Positions 5,926 to 8,907 of a DNA stretch of 8,907 nucleotides are shown here, in pieces. The stretch is from an uncultured Devosia sp. (GTDB lineage Bacteria; Pseudomonadota; Alphaproteobacteria; Rhizobiales; Devosiaceae), in contig CAKTFF010000065.1 in NCBI GenBank assembly GCA_934553185.1, positions 1 through 8,907 on the forward strand. Direction: 5' to 3'. A program made the translations under genes and the position numbers. Every line of letters starts with the position of its first letter. Position 1 is the stretch's first letter. The notes under the pieces are model-generated. The model was not told the DNA's origin and searched no databases. It saw only the letters and a program-made list of their open reading frames with translations.

Positions 5926-7857
5926 AAGCACAACTTGTGTGCCGATCTCGACCACGCGGCCGGTGGGAATGTGGAAGTACTCCGTTGCGTCGCTGGCGTT
6001 ACGCGCAAGGCGGGTAAACAGCCGATCCTGCCAGAAGCGCAGCGGTCCGCCTGATCGGGCGCCAACCTTGAGCGAGCGACGCGACAGGAAGAACGATGTC
6101 GACATGATGTCGAACTTCCAGCCCAGCTTGCGCCCGAGCGCCAAAGCCTTCGGAATATTGGGGCTTTCCATGAAGCCGAAGGTCACCACGACCCGGCTGA
6201 ACAGTTCGTTGTAAGCGTCGATCGTCACCTTTTCATTGTCCGGCACACGCGGCGAGGCAGATGTGCGAACCGTCAAGATGACGTTCTGCTCATGAAGGAC
6301 CTTGTAGTGCTTGAGGCTGTGGAGCAGCGCTGTTGGGGCGCCTTCGATGTCACTGGTCAGAAACACCGCCGTGCCGGGAACCAGCGACGGCTTCTTCTTG
6401 GACAGATTTTCGACCAGGAAATGCAGCGGCACCTCGTCGCGACGGGTTTTCTCGGCCAGGCGGCGGCGACCTGCCATCCAGCTCCACATGATGATGGCAA
6501 CGCCGATGGCTACCGCTGCCGGCACCCATCCGCCCTGGAACAGCTTGGCAATATTGGCCGCGAAGAACCCGCCATCGATCAGAGCGAAAACGGCACCAAA
6601 GCCGATCACAGCCGCCGGATGCCACTTCCAGTTGCGCCACATCACCACAAGCAGCAGCGCCAGCGTCACGATCATCACGCCCGACACAGCAATGCCATAG
6701 GCATTGGACAGGGCGCTTGAACTGCCGAAGGTCACCACTAGGATCAACACGCCGATCATCAGCATCGTATTGATCTGGGGCATGTAGATCTGCCCGCTCT
6801 GGGTCTCGGACGTATGCTGCACCATCATGCGGGGCAGCATGTTGAGAGCAATCGCCTGCTGGGCAAGGCTATAGGTTCCGGAAATAACGGCCTGGCTGGC
6901 AATGATCGTGGCGAGGGTCGCCAACGCCACGAAGGGCAGCAAGGCCCAGTCAGGCTGCATTTCGAAGAACGGGCTGTCGACATTCTCGACACCCACTTCC
7001 AGCACGAAGGCACCCTGTCCGAAATAGTTCAGCAGCAAGCAGGGGAAAACCAGGCCAAACCAGGCAAGGACGATCGGTTTGCGGCCGAAGTGACCGAGAT
7101 CGACATACAAGGCCTCTGCGCCTGTCACCGCGAGAAAGATGGCGCCGACCACCACAAAGGCAATGCCGATATGGGTAAAGAGGAAGTCCAGTCCGAGATA
7201 GGGATTGAGGGCCCAAAGGACTGCCGGATAGTCGATGATGTGGACCAGGCCCGAAAAGCCGAGCACCAGGAACCACACGGCGGTCACCGGCCCGAACACG
7301 GCAGATACCTTTGCCGTGCCGAAGCGCTGCACAAAGAAGATGCCGACAATGATCACCAGCGTGATCGGCACCACCCAGCGCGACATGCCGGGCGCAACGA
7401 GATCGACGCCCTCCACCGCAGACAGCACCGAGATTGCCGGGGTAATAATCGCGTCACCGAAAAACATCGCCGCGCCCAGCACCCCAAGAACGGTGATCCA
7501 GAGTGGCGGATTGGTGAAGGTCTTGCGCGCCAGCGCCATCAGCGACAGCGTTCCGCCTTCGCCGTTATTGTCGGCGCGCGTCACAAAGAACACGTATTTG
7601 ACCGCCACCGTCAGCGTCAGCGCCCACACGATCAATGACAGAAGGCCAAGGATTTCGCTGGCGGTGGAAGCTTCGCCGGGGCGGATATGCATCGCCTGGC
7701 GAAAGGCATAGATCGGGCTCGTGCCGATGTCGCCATAAACGACGCCCAATGCGCCCATGATCAGTACGGGCAGGTCTTTGCGGGAATGGGAGTGGCTGGT
7801 GAGGTCGCTCGCATCGACACCGGCACGGGGAGCGCCGGTCGTGTTCGTCTGCGTCAT
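5923..7857 (-). CDS. kup: Kup-family potassium uptake protein
   Basis: This 644-residue inner-membrane K+ transporter is of the KUP/HAK/KT family, thought to work as a K+/H+ symporter; its length is typical (E. coli Kup is 622). Family signatures are plain: GALGVVYGDIGTSPIYAF at 35-52 (D43 in the conserved YGDIGTSP), DNNGEGGTLSLMALAR at 96-111, FGDAIITPAISVLSAVEG at 133-150, GAEALYVDLGHFGRKPI at 246-262 and SQAVISGTYSLAQQAI at 321-336. About twelve membrane segments end near residue 460. A cytoplasmic C-terminal domain follows, closing with the usual PTGRVVEIGTQV. The first 28 residues are polar and variable. Ribosome sites are modest (AAGAGAG 10 nt, or AAGG 3 nt, before the ATG). It lies downstream of and co-directional with the FMN reductase, but a hairpin and its own candidate promoter suggest separate transcription. 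Confidence 0.96.
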   Translation of the reverse strand: MTQTNTTGAPRAGVDASDLTSHSHSRKDLPVLIMGALGVVYGDIGTSPIYAFRQAMHIRPGEASTASEILGLLSLIVWALTLTVAVKYVFFVTRADNNGEGGTLSLMALARKTFTNPPLWITVLGVLGAAMFFGDAIITPAISVLSAVEGVDLVAPGMSRWVVPITLVIIVGIFFVQRFGTAKVSAVFGPVTAVWFLVLGFSGLVHIIDYPAVLWALNPYLGLDFLFTHIGIAFVVVGAIFLAVTGAEALYVDLGHFGRKPIVLAWFGLVFPCLLLNYFGQGAFVLEVGVENVDSPFFEMQPDWALLPFVALATLATIIASQAVISGTYSLAQQAIALNMLPRMMVQHTSETQSGQIYMPQINTMLMIGVLILVVTFGSSSALSNAYGIAVSGVMIVTLALLLVVMWRNWKWHPAAVIGFGAVFALIDGGFFAANIAKLFQGGWVPAAVAIGVAIIMWSWMAGRRRLAEKTRRDEVPLHFLVENLSKKKPSLVPGTAVFLTSDIEGAPTALLHSLKHYKVLHEQNVILTVRTSASPRVPDNEKVTIDAYNELFSRVVVTFGFMESPNIPKALALGRKLGWKFDIMSTSFFLSRRSLKVGARSGGPLRFWQDRLFTRLARNASDATEYFHIPTGRVVEIGTQVVL

Positions 7858-7889
7858 GAACCTTGTGCTCTCTTGGTGAAGGCGGCGCC

Positions 7890-7918
7890 GCTATACACCC
7901 AGGCGTCGGCACTTACAA
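7890..7918 (-). promoter_or_regulatory. Candidate sigma-70-type promoter for kup
   Basis: On the minus strand TTGTAA (7918-7913), 17 nt of spacer and TATAGC (7895-7890) each match the consensus at four of six bases, placing the -10 box about 32 bp before the kup ATG. A 10-bp GC palindrome, GCGGCGCCGC (7882-7891), overlaps the -10 edge and the expected transcript start. It may be an operator or just a GC-rich accident. The site was read by eye. Confidence 0.35.
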
Positions 7919-7948
7919 CAAGCAGGTTCCACATTGGTTCAACAGCGA

Positions 7949-7972
7949 AGGCCGTCCCTTGCGGAACGGCCT
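7949..7972 (-). terminator. Hairpin after the FMN reductase gene, candidate terminator
   Basis: AGGCCGT (7949-7955) and ACGGCCT (7966-7972) form a 7-bp stem that can add two G-C pairs beyond one mismatch, leaving a small loop. It lies 33 nt after the FMN reductase stop and about 90 bp before kup, so it could separate the two units. No T-run follows in the minus direction, so intrinsic termination would be weak. Confidence 0.4.
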
Positions 7973-8005
7973 CTGCCGACAAACGAAGCTTTGGAGGTCT
8001 TCGCG

Positions 8006-8620
8006 TTACTGGGCGGCAGTAGCGGCCGCTGCATCCTCGGCGCGGGCAGACTTGGTGGCCTTACCCCACCAGACCAGTTGGTCCAGCATGTCCTTGGCGC
8101 TCGGCCCGATCGAGCCTTCGATCTCGCTGAACGGCTTGTTCTGCTGGCCAAGCGGATGCACGGCAAAGAAGTCCGCCCCACCGATATGGACGGCTGTGCG
8201 GGTCGACACCATCTGCATTTCGACGCCGATGCCGCGCAGGTGCTCGGCAGCGCGCGCGCCGCCAACGCTGCCATAGGCGACCATACCGAACGGCTTGCGA
8301 TTCCACTCGAGGTAGGACTGGTCGATGGCGTTCTTCAGGGCGCCAGTGATGGAGCGGTTATATTCGGCAACCACAAAGATATAACCATCAAATTCGGCGA
8401 TCTTCTTCTGCCATGCAACGGCGCGGGGGTCGCTCGACGGCACCCAGAGGTTGGATGCCACTTCGTTGAAGAACGGCAGGTCAAAATCGCGGATATCAAC
8501 GATTTCCGCGTCGATATCGCCGTGAGCATTTGCCTTGTCCAGGATCCACTGCGCCGGCTTATCGCCGAAGCGGCTGTCGCGGGTCGAGGAGATGATAACG
8601 GCGATCTTAAGCTTAGACAT
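8006..8620 (-). CDS. NADPH-dependent FMN reductase family protein
   Basis: This 204-residue cytoplasmic flavoprotein has a flavodoxin-like fold. Family members use NAD(P)H to reduce FMN, quinones, azo dyes or chromate. The N-terminal strand KIAVII leads into the FMN-phosphate loop SSTRDSR (11-17). The central AEYNRSITGALKNAID (85-100) is the family's PEYN-x-S-x-x-x-LKNAID motif with Ala replacing Pro. YGSVGGARAAEHLR (116-129) is the second flavin and dimer segment. The last 20 residues are Ala-rich and probably disordered. The start is set at ATG 8620 because it begins directly at the first beta strand and has an AAGGA site (8631-8635) 10 nt upstream. The longer frame to 8695 would add 25 residues unlike the family and run across the promoter. 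The real acceptor is unknown. Confidence 0.92.
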   Translation of the reverse strand: MSKLKIAVIISSTRDSRFGDKPAQWILDKANAHGDIDAEIVDIRDFDLPFFNEVASNLWVPSSDPRAVAWQKKIAEFDGYIFVVAEYNRSITGALKNAIDQSYLEWNRKPFGMVAYGSVGGARAAEHLRGIGVEMQMVSTRTAVHIGGADFFAVHPLGQQNKPFSEIEGSIGPSAKDMLDQLVWWGKATKSARAEDAAAATAAQ

Positions 8621-8657
8621 CGTAGTGTCGTCCTTGGTAACAAATCGTAACTGAGGC

Positions 8658-8687
8658 GATATAAGTGACTTCAGTGGATGTTCGCAA
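8658..8687 (-). promoter_or_regulatory. Candidate promoter for the FMN reductase gene
   Basis: On the minus strand TTGCGA (8687-8682) is followed after 17-18 nt by TTATAT/TATATC (8664-8658). The -10 box lies about 38 bp before the ATG at 8620, leaving room for a short leader. Both hexamers are partial matches (about four of six). Confidence 0.4.
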
Positions 8688-8698
8688 GCAGGCACGTC

Positions 8699-8717
8699 CT
8701 TGTGGTGCGGTCACAAG
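8699..8717. promoter_or_regulatory. Dyad CTTGTG-N7-CACAAG upstream of the FMN reductase promoter
   Basis: CTTGTG (8699-8704) and CACAAG (8712-8717) are exact inverted complements separated by 7 bp. The dyad starts 11 bp upstream of the candidate -35 box, where an activator or a divergent-promoter repressor could bind. The regulator is unknown. Confidence 0.4.
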
Positions 8718-8731
8718 TGGTTGCCGTAGGC

Positions 8732-8750
8732 ACACTGATGTAAGTGTAAG
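8732..8750. repeat. Short dyad ACACT-N6-AGTGT overlapping a tandem TGTAAG repeat
   Basis: ACACT (8732-8736) and AGTGT (8743-8747) form an inverted repeat, and TGTAAG occurs twice in tandem at 8739-8750. Together with the dyad 15 bp away this makes the zone repeat-rich. Each element alone is short enough to arise by chance. Confidence 0.3.
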
Positions 8751-8907
8751 AGATGTGCGGTTTACCAGCTCTAGGGCCACCGATCGGGCTAACGAGCCTG
8801 ACTTCTCAACCACGTGAGACGGATTGTTCGCTTCTGTCGATCACTGAGCATCGCGCAACGTGCAGTTGTCACGAAGCCCAGTTCGCTCGACGTACTATGC
8901 TAGAACG

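Larger units (their letters stand above)
8621..8907. other. Gene-free region upstream of the FMN reductase gene
   Basis: This 287-bp stretch to the window edge shows no convincing coding frame on either strand. Apart from the promoter and dyads listed separately, it holds a weak GGCT/AGCC hairpin (8787-8798) and CACGTG near 8811. A divergently transcribed gene, perhaps a regulator, could begin just past the edge. Confidence 0.5.

Noticed and set aside
6814..7638. Long plus-strand open frame (274 codons) antisense to kup
   Set aside because: It lies wholly inside the strongly supported kup gene. Its composition (many His, Arg, Gln) is typical of an antisense shadow in GC-rich DNA, and it has no recognisable domain.
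8613..8813. Minus-strand 66-codon frame over the FMN reductase upstream region
   Set aside because: It covers the candidate promoter and dyads, overlaps the reductase start, and its translation has no domain-like pattern.
8866..8901. Possible plus-strand promoter near the right edge (TTGTCA and TATGCT)
   Set aside because: The -35-like hexamer is good, but the spacing to the nearest -10-like hexamer is 24 nt, too long, and no downstream gene is visible.

Overview
The window reads as an ordinary chromosomal segment of a GC-rich alphaproteobacterium, probably Hyphomicrobiales (Devosia-like). That placement is inferred from codon bias, gene types and short or overlapping intergenic gaps; no rRNA or marker gene confirms it. 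I see no mobile element, CRISPR array, tRNA, rRNA, origin or phage gene.

Layout: (1) Positions 2-3179, plus strand, are the end of a purine/nucleoside uptake and salvage operon. It holds the 3' part of one inner-membrane permease of the BmpA/YufP-YufQ (CUT2-like) type, the complete partner permease, and a 620-residue adenine-deaminase-family amidohydrolase. The three genes are joined by ATGA overlaps; the binding protein and ATPase presumably lie upstream, outside the window. (2) A ten-helix membrane protein of unknown function (minus strand) converges on the deaminase with an 11-bp gap. (3) Divergent from it is a YqjM/NamA-like Old Yellow Enzyme; the gap between them carries a perfect 10+2+10 palindrome that looks like an operator. 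(4) A strong 12-bp-arm stem-loop separates the Old Yellow Enzyme from a small exported protein of unknown function. (5) That gene converges on kup (minus strand, K+ uptake); both TAG stop codons sit in the arms of one small hairpin. (6) Upstream of kup and co-directional with it is an NADPH-dependent FMN-reductase-family flavoprotein. Beyond its start are about 290 bp of gene-free DNA with a plausible promoter and several small dyads.

How the genes work together: only the first three form a clear functional unit, in which imported nucleosides or purine bases are handed to a deaminase. The two flavoenzymes (Old Yellow Enzyme and FMN reductase) could both belong to a response to quinones or electrophiles, but they are not in one operon and the link is speculative. 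Nothing here amounts to a clearly undescribed system. The best leads are the palindromes, the divergent deaminase subfamily and the small exported protein.
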